A stretch of 64,000 nucleotides of DNA from Terrilactibacillus tamarindi (GTDB lineage Bacteria > Bacillota > Bacilli > Bacillales > Sporolactobacillaceae): the NCBI RefSeq assembly GCF_009718825.1, contig NZ_WNHB01000015.1, positions 1-64,000 on the forward strand, written 5' to 3'. Position numbers and translations under genes: made by a program. Position 1 is the first letter of the stretch; every line of letters begins with the position of its first letter. The notes under the pieces were generated by a model that ran no database searches, was not told where the DNA came from, and saw only the letters and a program-made list of their open reading frames with translations. Below, in pieces: positions 8,569-18,998 of this stretch.

Positions 8569-9864
8569 CTATTTAACTTTTATTGGTTTGACTTCACCGA
8601 GTAAGAATAAATAGTTTAGTGCACCCAATATGACTAGAACAGCTGTTAATAATAGAGCTGGAACAAAAGATCCTGTAAATTGCACAATAAATCCAGTAAT
8701 GATCGGTCCTAGAAGTCCAGCCATATTTGAACATGTATTCTGTATGCCACCTAAAGTCGACGCCATATTTTTTGGAGCAATTTCAGCTGGCATAGCCCAT
8801 ACTTGGGATCCTGCAAACGTTAGTCCCGCATATGATAAAGACATCAAGGTAATAATTATCCAGTTTGTATCTATTAATGCTGCTACACCAATCGTTGTAG
8901 CTACTATTAATCCACTAACCAAAAAGGTCTTTCTTACACGAGTAACAGCCATGCCTTTTTCATACAATTTGTCTGAAAGCCACCCCGCGAAAAGTTGAGA
9001 AAAAATAGCAACCAAAGGTGGAATCATAGAGACAAATCCCATGGTCATCATTTTCATCCCTCTTTCTTGGATGAGATAGGATGGGAACCATGTGATAAAA
9101 AAGTAAGCTGTATAATTAATAGAAAAATGTCCGAGACACAAGGCCCACACATTACGGTATTTTAGTAACTGATACCACTTTAAAGAAGGTTTTTCCCCTT
9201 CTATATCATCCTTATCATGACTATGAGTCTGACCCTCTTTGATATAATCCAATTCTGCTTGGTTAATATACTTATGTTTTTCGGGATCACGATAATAGGC
9301 AAGCCAGATAACAATCCAAACGAAACCTAATAAACCAGATAGTAAAAAGGCAGCTTTCCAATCTAAAATCGTGACAATCCAAACGATGAATGGCATAGCT
9401 ATGGCCGTTCCAAATTTAGAGCCGCTATCAAAAATAGATGCTACTCTAGCTCTCTCTTTATCTGGAAACCATTTTGCTGTAATTCCTGCGTTACAAGGAT
9501 ATGCCCCTGCTTCACCCATTCCTAGTAATATCCTTAATCCGAGTAATGATCCAAATCCTCGTGCGAGTCCCGTCAACATCATGGCTATCGACCACCATGC
9601 CACCGATATAGCTAAGCACAACCTTTGGCCCACTTTGTCTGCAAACCATCCAGATGGGATCTGTAATATTACATATGACCAAAAAAATGAAGATAATATA
9701 ATTCCCATTTCTCCTTCTGATAGATGAAAATGACTAGATAATGATGGGGCTACTACGGAAAGAACCGTACGATCAATATAATTTATCGATATAACACCCC
9801 ACATTAAGATAGCGATATTCCACCGTACCCTCGTTCTTTTAACTAGAGTATTTTTAGTAGACAT
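8569..9864 (-). CDS. MFS transporter, anion:cation symporter (sugar-acid) type
   Basis: A 431-aa major facilitator with twelve predicted membrane segments. The N-terminal NYIDRTVLSVVAPSL and the GRLADKxGxR-like loop after helix 2 (WFADKVGQRL), plus ILLGMGEAGAYPCN near residue 120, are the signature of the ACS family (ExuT, GudP and DgoT types), which import sugar acids such as hexuronates, glucarate and galactonate. It sits 4 bp behind the DHDPS-family gene in the fucI operon. A sugar-acid importer beside a fucose isomerase is unexpected and suggests that the operon handles both a sugar and an acid, or that this member takes a neutral sugar. Confidence 0.85.
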   Translation of the reverse strand: MSTKNTLVKRTRVRWNIAILMWGVISINYIDRTVLSVVAPSLSSHFHLSEGEMGIILSSFFWSYVILQIPSGWFADKVGQRLCLAISVAWWSIAMMLTGLARGFGSLLGLRILLGMGEAGAYPCNAGITAKWFPDKERARVASIFDSGSKFGTAIAMPFIVWIVTILDWKAAFLLSGLLGFVWIVIWLAYYRDPEKHKYINQAELDYIKEGQTHSHDKDDIEGEKPSLKWYQLLKYRNVWALCLGHFSINYTAYFFITWFPSYLIQERGMKMMTMGFVSMIPPLVAIFSQLFAGWLSDKLYEKGMAVTRVRKTFLVSGLIVATTIGVAALIDTNWIIITLMSLSYAGLTFAGSQVWAMPAEIAPKNMASTLGGIQNTCSNMAGLLGPIITGFIVQFTGSFVPALLLTAVLVILGALNYLFLLGEVKPIKVK

Positions 9865-9868
9865 AGGT

Positions 9869-10819
9869 TTACTTCCTTTCCTGTTGATGACATTTTGGTG
9901 TTAAAACCATTTTCTTGTATTGATTTGAAAGCGCATACAATTGATTGATTTCTAATTGATTTGTTAAAGAAAATTGACGATAATCTTGCGTTCTAGTATA
10001 AAGTCCACAGGTTAGCCCATCTAGAGTTAGGCTATATTTCGCATTGGCGGGATACATCTGCTTTTCGATTAGAGAGGATATGCTTAAGAAATTTTCTAGA
10101 CTCTCCGCTAATTCAAGATTTGAATGCCAATTTTTTAATAACCAAACATATAACTCAGGGTGAAAATTAGCCATAATACCACTATAACCTGCAGCACCTA
10201 GTTTTATAGATTCTAATAATGTGGCCGAATTAGCATTATAGATTTTCAATTGTGTTCCTTCAACGGCCTCTAATTTGGCTTTAATATTTCCAATATCACA
10301 ACTCGTATCTTTCAAGAAATAGAATCTCCCAGTCTCTGCACACCATTTTAATAATTCTGGAGACATGATTCTTTTGTATGGAAAGGGGCATTCATATAAT
10401 CCAAGAGAGATATCTTCTGGGATATGTTTTAGTAAATTTTCAGTATTTCTTTTCCATACTTCATCTGATTCAGCTTCTTTCGCAAGGCGGTTTGTGATCA
10501 GAACAACAGCATCTACACCTTGTTTGGCCATGCCAACAACATCCTTCAATTGTTCACCGAAATCATCTGACACGTGACCTGAAGCAATAACAGGGATTTT
10601 TCCGTTAACCTGATTCTTTACAAAAGATGCGATTTTTTCTCTTTCTTCACGGGTAAGTTCAAACATTTCACTCGACTGACATACTGCAAATAATCCACTC
10701 ACGCCTCTTTGCATATACCAATCGATAAGTCCCGATAATGTTTCATAATCAACCTCATTTTCTTTTGTAAATGGCGTTAACATCACTGGCCATACTCCAT
10801 TTGGAAACGTATTAATCAT
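9869..10819 (-). CDS. DHDPS / N-acetylneuraminate lyase family aldolase
   Basis: A 316-aa TIM-barrel protein of the DapA/NanA family, class I (Schiff-base) aldolases that act on pyruvate-derived substrates. The Schiff-base lysine is in FLKDTSCD (near residue 165) and the assisting tyrosine in GLYECPFPYK. The substrate-loop region reads CQSSEMFELT where DapA has GTTGE, so it is unlikely to be the lysine-pathway enzyme. The start at 10819 has AAGGTG behind it; the GTG at 10828 overlaps this site. Neighbours suggest a 2-keto-3-deoxy sugar acid as substrate, but no dehydratase is present, so the reaction is open. A cre-like box lies inside the 3' end at 9926-9939. Confidence 0.82.
   Translation of the reverse strand: MINTFPNGVWPVMLTPFTKENEVDYETLSGLIDWYMQRGVSGLFAVCQSSEMFELTREEREKIASFVKNQVNGKIPVIASGHVSDDFGEQLKDVVGMAKQGVDAVVLITNRLAKEAESDEVWKRNTENLLKHIPEDISLGLYECPFPYKRIMSPELLKWCAETGRFYFLKDTSCDIGNIKAKLEAVEGTQLKIYNANSATLLESIKLGAAGYSGIMANFHPELYVWLLKNWHSNLELAESLENFLSISSLIEKQMYPANAKYSLTLDGLTCGLYTRTQDYRQFSLTNQLEINQLYALSNQYKKMVLTPKCHQQERK
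9926..9939. promoter_or_regulatory. cre-like box inside the aldolase gene
   Basis: TGAAAGCGCATACA matches the CcpA cre consensus TGWNANCGNTNWCA at all but one position. The same 14-mer, inverted, lies in the fucI promoter at 14363-14376. Internal cre sites act as roadblocks in B. subtilis; the role here is inferred. Confidence 0.45.
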
Positions 10820-10845
10820 CCCTAACACCTTCTCTATCTATTATT

Positions 10846-12504
10846 TTAATTCTTAAATTGTCGTAAAACTTTCATCAACGGATTATCTCTTTGACTAAAA
10901 AAGATACATAAATCTTTATAATGACTATATAGCTCATGATAAATATCAACATTCTCTTTGATAGGTCTATAACATATCTGGCTTGTTTTAGACATTCTTT
11001 TTGATGCCTCATAAATGGAGCCATAGCCTCCTTTTTCAATACCAGCGGCGGCTGCCCCATACATAGCAGAACCAAGTGCAGGTGTCTGCAGTGATCGACC
11101 TACAGTGATTTCCATATTTGTTACATCAGCATAAATTTGCATCAGCATATTATTTTTTAATGATAAACCGCCACATGCACGAAGTACCTTAATATCAATG
11201 CCGCCATTCTGAAAACTTTCAATGATATGCCTCGTGCCAAATGCCGTTGCCTCAATAAGAGAGCGGTAGACCGCTTCAGGTTTTGTTCCCAACGACAGGC
11301 CAATGATCGCACCGGATAAATCATCATTAGATAGCAGTCTGCTTCCATTCCACCAATCAAGCGCCAATAACCCACTTTCACCTGGTTGTAATTTTAAGGC
11401 TTTTTCTTCTAATAATTGGTGGATATTGATTCCTCGTGATCTGGCTTCTTTTTCATAGTGAGCAGGGACACATTCTCGCGCAAACCAATCAAACATATCT
11501 CCAGTAGCAGATTGACCGGCTTCGTAAGCATAGATACCTGGAAGAATCGCATCTTCAACAACAGAGGATATACCTGGGATGAACCGTTCTTTATCACTCA
11601 GTACAATATGACAGGTTGACGTTCCCATGATCATAACCATCTCATTTGGATGTGTGACATTGAGCGCTGGAACAGCTACGTGAGCGTCGATCATTCCAAC
11701 GGCTACTGCGGTACCAGGCTCTAGACCCATAACTTTTGCAAATTTTGAAGTAAGGCCTCCAGCTTTAGTTCCAACAGGATGAATGACAGTACTCATTTTT
11801 TCTGTAACCACGTGTTCAAGACGAGGATCTAGCGCTTTAAAAAAAGACGTCGAAGGAAAACCTTCTTTTTTACTCCACATCGCCTTATAACCACTAGTAC
11901 AACTGCTTCTTACCTCTTTTCCTGTCATCTTAAGAACAATCCAATCTGCTGCTTCAATAAATTTATAAGCGTCTTGGTAAATATCCGGTGCTTCATTTAG
12001 TATTTGCCAAACTTTTGGGATAAACCATTCCGAGGATACTCCGTTGTTAAAACGCTTAATAAATCTCTCTCCTCTTTTTCGTGCAATTTGATTTAATTTA
12101 TCAGCTTCAGGCCATGCCGCATGGTGTTTCCATAGCTTCACCCATGCATGCGGATTATCTTGATATTTCTTTTTTTGGCAGAGGACATTTCCTTCCTTAT
12201 CAATAGGCATCATAGTACAAGATGTGAAATCTATACCAATCCCAATCACTTGGCTTTTATCAACCCCTGATGTTTGCATGATGTCTTTGACCGTAGAGAT
12301 GAGAACATCAAGATAATTATCAGGGTTCTGCAAAGCCCAGTCTTTTCCCAATGGTTGATTTGATCCTGGTAGATACTTATCTATAACGCCATCTTCATAT
12401 TCTTTCACTGATGTTGCGATCTCATCACCATTAGATATGTCAACTAACACGGCTCGGCAAGATAAAGTTCCAAAGTCAAGTCCAATCGTATATCGAGTTG
12501 TCAT
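10846..12504 (-). CDS. FGGY-family carbohydrate kinase, ribulokinase-like
   Basis: A 552-aa kinase with the two-domain FGGY fold. The phosphate-binding GLDFGTLSCRAVLVD motif opens the protein; GIDFTSCTMMPID, SSEWFIPK, the domain-II GTSTCHIVLSD loop and AGQSATGDMFDWF follow. Length and motifs are closest to AraB-type ribulokinases rather than to fuculokinase (FucK, shorter). With L-fucose isomerase directly upstream (24 bp), the likely product is a ketose phosphate; D-arabinose to D-ribulose to D-ribulose 5-phosphate fits both enzymes. GGAGG lies 10 nt before the ATG. It is the second gene of the operon. Confidence 0.85.
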   Translation of the reverse strand: MTTRYTIGLDFGTLSCRAVLVDISNGDEIATSVKEYEDGVIDKYLPGSNQPLGKDWALQNPDNYLDVLISTVKDIMQTSGVDKSQVIGIGIDFTSCTMMPIDKEGNVLCQKKKYQDNPHAWVKLWKHHAAWPEADKLNQIARKRGERFIKRFNNGVSSEWFIPKVWQILNEAPDIYQDAYKFIEAADWIVLKMTGKEVRSSCTSGYKAMWSKKEGFPSTSFFKALDPRLEHVVTEKMSTVIHPVGTKAGGLTSKFAKVMGLEPGTAVAVGMIDAHVAVPALNVTHPNEMVMIMGTSTCHIVLSDKERFIPGISSVVEDAILPGIYAYEAGQSATGDMFDWFARECVPAHYEKEARSRGINIHQLLEEKALKLQPGESGLLALDWWNGSRLLSNDDLSGAIIGLSLGTKPEAVYRSLIEATAFGTRHIIESFQNGGIDIKVLRACGGLSLKNNMLMQIYADVTNMEITVGRSLQTPALGSAMYGAAAAGIEKGGYGSIYEASKRMSKTSQICYRPIKENVDIYHELYSHYKDLCIFFSQRDNPLMKVLRQFKN

Positions 12505-12527
12505 AAAATATAATCCTCCACAAATTG

Positions 12528-14312
12528 TTATTTCCCATATAATGGCCCGAAATTAGCACATGCCCGAAAATCCGCACTTTCTAAATCACTTGTTCCAAAT
12601 GAATTCCAAACACTTGGCCTAAAGATAAGTTTCTCATCTACGTTATGCATCGTTACAGGAATTCTCAATAGGGAAGCTAATGTAATCAAATCTTTTCCAA
12701 TGTGTCCATAACTTATAGCACCATGATTGGCTCCCCAGTGATTCATAACTGAATAAACATCTTTAAATGCTCCTTCACCTGTTAATTTAGGGGCGAACCA
12801 TGTTGTTGGCCATGTTACATCTGTACGTTCATCTAATATTTGGTGAATATCTTGAGATAATTGAATCGTATAACCTTCGACTAATTGAAGAACTGGTCCT
12901 AAGCCATCGATTAGATTAATCCGACTCATAGTAACTGGCATTTCCGCATCAGTAACAAATTTAGACGAAAACCCACCACCACGAAAATATTCTGTATTTC
13001 CTGGATACCATGTGGTTGCTTTTAAACACTTATCTACTTCCTCTTTTTGTATCTCCCAGAAAGGTTTTAATTGAGGTTTGCCTTCTTTTTCTAATTTCCC
13101 ACATGCATCAAGTGCAGCTGAGCCAGAGTTAATTAGATGTATGATGCCTTCCTTCGCTTTTCCTTGTAGTGTCTTTCCTGTCACTCGCTTGACACTTTCA
13201 GGACTCCAAAATGTACGTACATCAGCAAAAAGTTGTGGCGTATTCGTTAGTAGATAGTTGAATAACATAGACACCGCATTTAGGCTGTCATTCTCTGTTG
13301 CAAAAATATAAGGAGCTCGGATTCCATTCCAGTCAAAAGAAGAATTTAAAATGGCTTCAGTAAAGTCTCCATTTGGAAAGTGATCAGTCCATTGTCTTTG
13401 TCCTTGGAACCCACCAGCTAATGCAAAGTGACCCTCAGCTTCTTCTTCAAAACCCAGATTAGCTAAACGAGGATTACCAACCATTAAATCACGTGCAATA
13501 AGCGTCATTTTTACGACCATTTCCCAATCATCATTCTTTTGCTCTCGAGTACGTTGATTTTGTAATTTATTCTTATCATCTCCCTCTTTACAATGTTCCT
13601 TTGTCCATTTCAGTGCCTTTTTATATTCTTCTTGATCATATATCTCTTCTTCGATACGGCGGATAAACTCAGACATATCAACATATTCATTTCTCATCCC
13701 TAAATATTTTTGAAAGAATGAAGGTTCAACAGCTGAACCAGCAATCCCCATGGATACACTCCCCATAGCTAGATAGGAGGTACCTTTCATCAAAGCCACT
13801 GCGAGACCGGCTTTAGCAAATTGTAATAATTTTTCTTGTACATCTTGCGGTATTCGATCATCACTTATATCCTGAACATCTTGACCGTAAATTCCAAAAG
13901 CCGGAAGCCCTTTCTGATTATGTGCTGCTAAAGCTGCGGCTAGATACACTGCCCCGGGTCTTTCCGTCCCATTAAAACCCCAAATCGCTTTTGGTATGGA
14001 TGGATCCATATCAATGGTTTCTGCTCCATAACACCAACAGGGTGTTACGCTAATCGTTAACCCTACATTTTCTTTTTTGAATTTCTCTGCACATTCCGAA
14101 GCTTCACGAACACCACCTATGGTCGAATCAGAAATGATACACTCGACGGCTTCTCCATTTGGATAACGAAGATTGTTAGATAGTAATTCTTTTACTGACT
14201 GTGCCATGGTCATTGTTTTTTCTTCAAGGGACTCACGGATACCTCTCCTTCTACCATCAATAATCGGTCTGATACCAATACGTGGCATCATTCTGTTTAA
14301 TGTATTTCCCAT
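12528..14312 (-). CDS. fucI: L-fucose (D-arabinose) isomerase
   Basis: A 594-aa protein, nearly the length of E. coli FucI (591 aa), with long stretches of close similarity ([49 protein letters not shown]). The Mn-binding residues are visible: Glu in ATENDSLNA, Asp in [11 protein letters not shown] and His in [11 protein letters not shown]. It converts L-fucose to L-fuculose and, in many species, D-arabinose to D-ribulose. The ATG at 14312 has GGGGGAG 6 nt upstream and is chosen over 14354. It is the first structural gene after the LacI regulator, and its promoter region holds a palindromic operator and a cre-like box. Confidence 0.95.
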   Translation of the reverse strand: MGNTLNRMMPRIGIRPIIDGRRRGIRESLEEKTMTMAQSVKELLSNNLRYPNGEAVECIISDSTIGGVREASECAEKFKKENVGLTISVTPCWCYGAETIDMDPSIPKAIWGFNGTERPGAVYLAAALAAHNQKGLPAFGIYGQDVQDISDDRIPQDVQEKLLQFAKAGLAVALMKGTSYLAMGSVSMGIAGSAVEPSFFQKYLGMRNEYVDMSEFIRRIEEEIYDQEEYKKALKWTKEHCKEGDDKNKLQNQRTREQKNDDWEMVVKMTLIARDLMVGNPRLANLGFEEEAEGHFALAGGFQGQRQWTDHFPNGDFTEAILNSSFDWNGIRAPYIFATENDSLNAVSMLFNYLLTNTPQLFADVRTFWSPESVKRVTGKTLQGKAKEGIIHLINSGSAALDACGKLEKEGKPQLKPFWEIQKEEVDKCLKATTWYPGNTEYFRGGGFSSKFVTDAEMPVTMSRINLIDGLGPVLQLVEGYTIQLSQDIHQILDERTDVTWPTTWFAPKLTGEGAFKDVYSVMNHWGANHGAISYGHIGKDLITLASLLRIPVTMHNVDEKLIFRPSVWNSFGTSDLESADFRACANFGPLYGK

Positions 14313-14341
14313 ATATACTCCCCCATAGTTAAATTCAAGAT

Positions 14342-14353
14342 TGAAACGTTTCA
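14342..14353. promoter_or_regulatory. LacI-type operator in the fucI promoter
   Basis: TGAAACGTTTCA, a perfect 12-bp palindrome with the central CG typical of LacI-family operators. It overlaps a TATGAA -10 candidate that pairs with a TTGAAA -35 candidate at a 16-bp spacing (minus strand). An identical palindrome lies upstream of the regulator gene at 15424-15435, so autoregulated repression is likely. Confidence 0.8.
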
Positions 14354-14362
14354 TATTTAATT

Positions 14363-14376
14363 TGTATGCGCTTTCA
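14363..14376. promoter_or_regulatory. cre-like CcpA box in the fucI promoter
   Basis: TGTATGCGCTTTCA fits the cre consensus at 13 of 14 positions, overlaps the -35 candidate of the fucI promoter, and is the inverse of the box at 9926-9939. Confidence 0.6.
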
Positions 14377-14397
14377 AAATGATTATTATAAATTTTT

Positions 14398-15399
14398 TTA
14401 ATTTGGAGTGGATATTGAATCTTTCATAATAAATTCCGCTTCTAATTTAATCACTTTTGTTGGTATCGTAGGATCATTCAATCGATCAATCACGAGTTTC
14501 GCCACGTAATCTCCTAGTTCTTTCATAGGTTGACTAACAATTGAGAGGGAAGGTTTTATGACTTTAAAAATAGGTAAATTATCAAAACCAACCACAGAAA
14601 TATCACTTGGTATTTTTATATTTGCTTCATTTATGGCTTGAATGACACCTAATGTCATATCATAATTTGTCACAAAAATGGCTGATGGTCTATTCTCTAA
14701 ACTAAGTAGATCTTTGCACAACATAAATCCACTGTGCATATAATAATCCCCAAATTTAATTAATTTCTCATCTACTTCCAAATGATATTTCTTGTGCATT
14801 TCTAAAAATCCATTCAATCTTTCCTTAGCTGTTGATACCTTTTTAGGCCCGCAAATAATAGCAATTCTTTTATGCCCTCTTTCAACTAACGTTTCAACTA
14901 CTTTCTTTGAGATATCAAAATTATTGACTACAACAGCGTCACATTGCATATCAGGTAATATACGATCTACAAGAACAACGGGTATTTTTTTTAGTATGAT
15001 TTCCTGAATTTCAGAGATGGTTTCTCCTGATGGTACGACAATTAGCCCATCCACTTGTTTTTTCATTAATAGGTTGATTTTTTCTCTTTCGACTTTTGGG
15101 TCTTCTCTATAATTACAGATGATGACACTGTATCCAAATTTCGATAAATACATTTCAGTATATGACATTAAATGTGTACAAAAATAATTCTTCATTGATG
15201 GAATAATAATCCCAATGGTTTTAGATTCGTTTGTTTTTAGTCCTCTTGCCATTTCATTTACTTTAAAATCTAATTCACGAATGGCTTTATCAATCAACTT
15301 GCGGTTTTTTTCGCGAACTTTGCCACCATTAATGTATTTTGAAATTGTTCCAAGTGACAAACCTGTATACTTTGCTATATCTTTAATAGTGGTGGCCAT
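14398..15399 (-). CDS. LacI-family repressor of the fucI operon
   Basis: A 333-aa LacI/GalR-type regulator. The N-terminal DNA-binding domain reads [23 protein letters not shown], followed by the hinge ([12 protein letters not shown]) and a periplasmic-binding-protein-like sensor domain ([13 protein letters not shown]...). ATG 15399 has GGAGG 6 nt upstream; the ATG at 15405 is too close to it. It is transcribed in the same direction as the fucI operon, 85 bp ahead of fucI, and identical TGAAACGTTTCA palindromes stand before both genes. It is therefore very likely the local repressor; the inducer is not known. Confidence 0.9.
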   Translation of the reverse strand: MATTIKDIAKYTGLSLGTISKYINGGKVREKNRKLIDKAIRELDFKVNEMARGLKTNESKTIGIIIPSMKNYFCTHLMSYTEMYLSKFGYSVIICNYREDPKVEREKINLLMKKQVDGLIVVPSGETISEIQEIILKKIPVVLVDRILPDMQCDAVVVNNFDISKKVVETLVERGHKRIAIICGPKKVSTAKERLNGFLEMHKKYHLEVDEKLIKFGDYYMHSGFMLCKDLLSLENRPSAIFVTNYDMTLGVIQAINEANIKIPSDISVVGFDNLPIFKVIKPSLSIVSQPMKELGDYVAKLVIDRLNDPTIPTKVIKLEAEFIMKDSISTPN

Positions 15400-15423
15400 G
15401 ACCATCCTCCTCTCTTAATAAGG

Positions 15424-15435
15424 TGAAACGTTTCA
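15424..15435. promoter_or_regulatory. LacI-type operator upstream of the regulator
   Basis: TGAAACGTTTCA, identical to the palindrome in the fucI promoter. It lies 25 bp upstream of the regulator start and suggests autoregulation. Confidence 0.78.
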
Positions 15436-15607
15436 TGTTGCTATGTATATTAAATAGTTCTAAAATGATGCTAACGAATTTAAAATCAACTATTCATTAT
15501 TTAAAATTTGTCTACGTAAGTACAATTACAAAGTCTATTCTTAGTCGAAATTGACATCGTTTTCACCAATGAACCATAACCATATTCATCACGAGGAGGG
15601 AAAAACC

Positions 15608-16159
15608 ATGTTTAACGAAAATCACATCATCCTACCCGCAGTTAATAAGATGAAAGACTTTGAAAAACTTATGCGTATGCCATTGAACTATATTATCATT
15701 CTCGATAGTCATATCGCCCAATTACAGGCGATGGTGAAGATGGCTAAGCAGTACAACAAAAAAGTCTTACTCCATGCCGACTTAGTGAATGGGTTAAAAC
15801 ATGATGAATATGCAGCTGAATTCATTTGTCAGTACATCCGTCCACACGGTGTCATTTCGACTAGAGGGACCATTCTTTCTGTGGCAAAAAAGAGAGGATT
15901 AATGACCGTTCAGCGCTTTTTTTTACTAGATTCATTGGCATTGAATACGAGTTACCGAACGTTTGAGAAAGTCAATCCCGATATGATTGAAGTATTACCT
16001 GGGCTCGTGCCTAAGATGATAAAATCGATCAAGCAAAAAACAGGGCGTCCGATCATTGCTGGAGGTTTAATGCATACAAAAGAAGACATTCAAAATGCCT
16101 TTGCCGCAGGTGCCACCGCTGTTTCAACATCCGATAAAACGTTATGGCTTCAAGATTAG
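15608..16159 (+). CDS. glpP: Glycerol uptake operon antiterminator
   Basis: A 183-aa GlpP-type antiterminator. In Bacillus, GlpP bound to glycerol 3-phosphate binds glpFK and glpD leader mRNA and prevents termination. The TIM-barrel-like family sequence is recognisable: ILPAVNKMKDFEKLM at the N-terminus, HADLVNGLKHDEYAAEF in the middle and IIAGGLMHTKEDIQNAFAAGATAVSTS near the C-terminus. The ATG at 15608 has GGAGG 8 nt upstream; the longer frame from 15551 has none. It precedes glpFK, with a separate promoter and a terminator in between, as in B. subtilis. Confidence 0.93.
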   Translation: MFNENHIILPAVNKMKDFEKLMRMPLNYIIILDSHIAQLQAMVKMAKQYNKKVLLHADLVNGLKHDEYAAEFICQYIRPHGVISTRGTILSVAKKRGLMTVQRFFLLDSLALNTSYRTFEKVNPDMIEVLPGLVPKMIKSIKQKTGRPIIAGGLMHTKEDIQNAFAAGATAVSTSDKTLWLQD

Positions 16160-16260
16160 ATAAGATGATCATTGATGCCATCGTCTAAAGTGTCAACTCA
16201 TTCCTTTAAACAAAATAAACATTCTCAAAAAGTCAAGTGACAATTTTTAAAACTTTTGTA

Positions 16261-16290
16261 TTGACAACGCTTACATTACTAAGCTATCAT
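16261..16290 (+). promoter_or_regulatory. glpFK promoter overlapped by a perfect cre
   Basis: A -35 TTGACA (16261-16266) and a -10 TATCAT (16285-16290) are separated by 18 bp. TGACAACGCTTACA at 16262-16275 matches the cre consensus at all 14 positions and covers the -35, so strong CcpA repression by preferred sugars is expected. Confidence 0.85.
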
Positions 16291-16330
16291 GTAATTAAGT
16301 TAATAAAATGTGAATTTTGAGAAATGAGCT

Positions 16331-16388
16331 CACAGCAAGATATGTTTAAAGGTCTTTTCCCTTTAATCTGACTGTTGTGGGTTTTTTT
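16331..16388 (+). terminator. GlpP-controlled leader terminator of glpFK
   Basis: An interrupted stem (CACAGCAAGAT... against ATCTGACTGTTGTG, inner AAAGG/CCTTT) followed by seven T residues, between the glpFK promoter and glpF. By position it is the terminator that GlpP with glycerol 3-phosphate overrides. Confidence 0.75.
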
Positions 16389-16454
16389 CATGCTTTAGTA
16401 AGGTAAATGAAAGATACTGGGAAGAAAAATCAAAGTATCACAAGGAGGAACAAC

Positions 16455-17291
16455 ATGTCAGCCTATTTTGCAGAATGTGTAGGTACGATGATTCTCATTA
16501 TTCTCGGAGGCGGCGTTTGTGCTGGTGTCTCTTTAAAACATTCTTTCTCTCAAGGTTCAGACTGGATTGTGATTGGATTTGGTTGGGGCCTCGCCGTAAC
16601 AATGGGTGTTTATGCCGTGGGATCCATCAGTGGTGCTCATCTTAATCCTGCTGTTACCTTAAGTTTCGCGTTAATCGGGCAGTTTGCTTGGGGTCAAGTA
16701 CCAGGCTATCTCCTAGCTCAATTGATCGGAGGGTTTCTCGGAGCATGCATTGTCTATCTTCATTATTTACCCCATTGGCGCGCGACGAAAGAACCTGAAG
16801 TGAAGCTCTCCGTCTTCTCCACTGGCCCTGCCATCCCGCAGACTTTTTCTAATTTGCTCAGTGAGATTATTGGAACTTTTGTCTTAATCCTAGGTTTATT
16901 GACGATCGGAGCGAATAAGTTTACGGAAGGTTTAAATCCTTTGATTGTTGGCTTTCTCATCATTAGTATTGGCTTATCTCTTGGAGGAACCACCGGTTAT
17001 GCCATTAACCCAGCTCGTGATTTAGGGCCGAGACTCGCTCATGCTCTCCTACCTATCGCTGGGAAAGGTCGTTCAAATTGGCCTTATGCTTGGATTCCTA
17101 TTGTAGGTCCACTACTTGGCGGGAGCTTTGGGGCCTTATTCTATCAAAGCGTTTTTTTAAAAAAGACTTCTAATCTATTTTGGGTTACCGGCGGCCTTCT
17201 TCTTATAATTATCATTGCAGCTTATGTTATAGAGAAAAAACGAGGTGCACGCGTGAATACAGCTGAAAACAGTCAGCCCCATTCTTTATAG
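16455..17291 (+). CDS. glpF: Glycerol uptake facilitator
   Basis: A 278-aa aquaglyceroporin of the MIP family with six membrane helices. Both NPA boxes are present: SGAHLNPAVTL (about residue 65) and GYAINPARDLGPR (about residue 190), the latter with the Asp-Leu-Gly-Pro-Arg signature of glycerol channels. The ATG at 16455 follows AAGGAGG; the longer frame from 16407 overlaps the leader. It lets glycerol diffuse into the cell for phosphorylation by GlpK, encoded 36 bp downstream in the same operon. Expression should depend on GlpP antitermination and CcpA. Confidence 0.95.
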   Translation: MSAYFAECVGTMILIILGGGVCAGVSLKHSFSQGSDWIVIGFGWGLAVTMGVYAVGSISGAHLNPAVTLSFALIGQFAWGQVPGYLLAQLIGGFLGACIVYLHYLPHWRATKEPEVKLSVFSTGPAIPQTFSNLLSEIIGTFVLILGLLTIGANKFTEGLNPLIVGFLIISIGLSLGGTTGYAINPARDLGPRLAHALLPIAGKGRSNWPYAWIPIVGPLLGGSFGALFYQSVFLKKTSNLFWVTGGLLLIIIIAAYVIEKKRGARVNTAENSQPHSL

Positions 17292-17321
17292 ATTTTAAAT
17301 CATCTTTATTTCAAGGAGTGA

Positions 17322-18821
<1,500 letters not shown>

Positions 18822-18842
18822 AAGTTTTTATAAGCAAAACAG

Positions 18843-18860
18843 TTGTGACATTTTACACAA
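18843..18860. promoter_or_regulatory. Rex-like palindrome at the glpD promoter
   Basis: TTGTGACATTTTACACAA is an 18-bp imperfect palindrome that fits the Rex operator pattern TTGTGAANNNNTTCACAA at 12 of 14 defined positions. It overlaps the -35 of glpD. Fnr or another Crp-type protein is an alternative reader. Confidence 0.45.
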
Positions 18861-18871
18861 TCAACTATACT
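18843..18871 (+). promoter_or_regulatory. glpD promoter
   Basis: A -35 TTGTGA (18843-18848) and -10 TATACT (18866-18871) lie 17 bp apart, upstream of the glpD leader terminator. Confidence 0.6.
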
Positions 18872-18905
18872 TTAATTACAAGTTAATATCGGTCAAGGAT
18901 ACTGA

Positions 18906-18969
18906 GAGACCACAATACACGATGAAGAGTTTACACTTTTTCATGGCGTATTTGTGGTCTCTTTTTTCT
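18906..18969 (+). terminator. GlpP-controlled leader terminator of glpD
   Basis: GAGACCACAA-TACACG pairs with CGTATTTGTGGTCTC and is followed by six T residues, 30 bp before glpD. In B. subtilis the glpD leader terminator is the classic GlpP target. Confidence 0.85.
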
Positions 18970-18998
18970 TACTAAAATAAATTACGAGGTGACGAATC

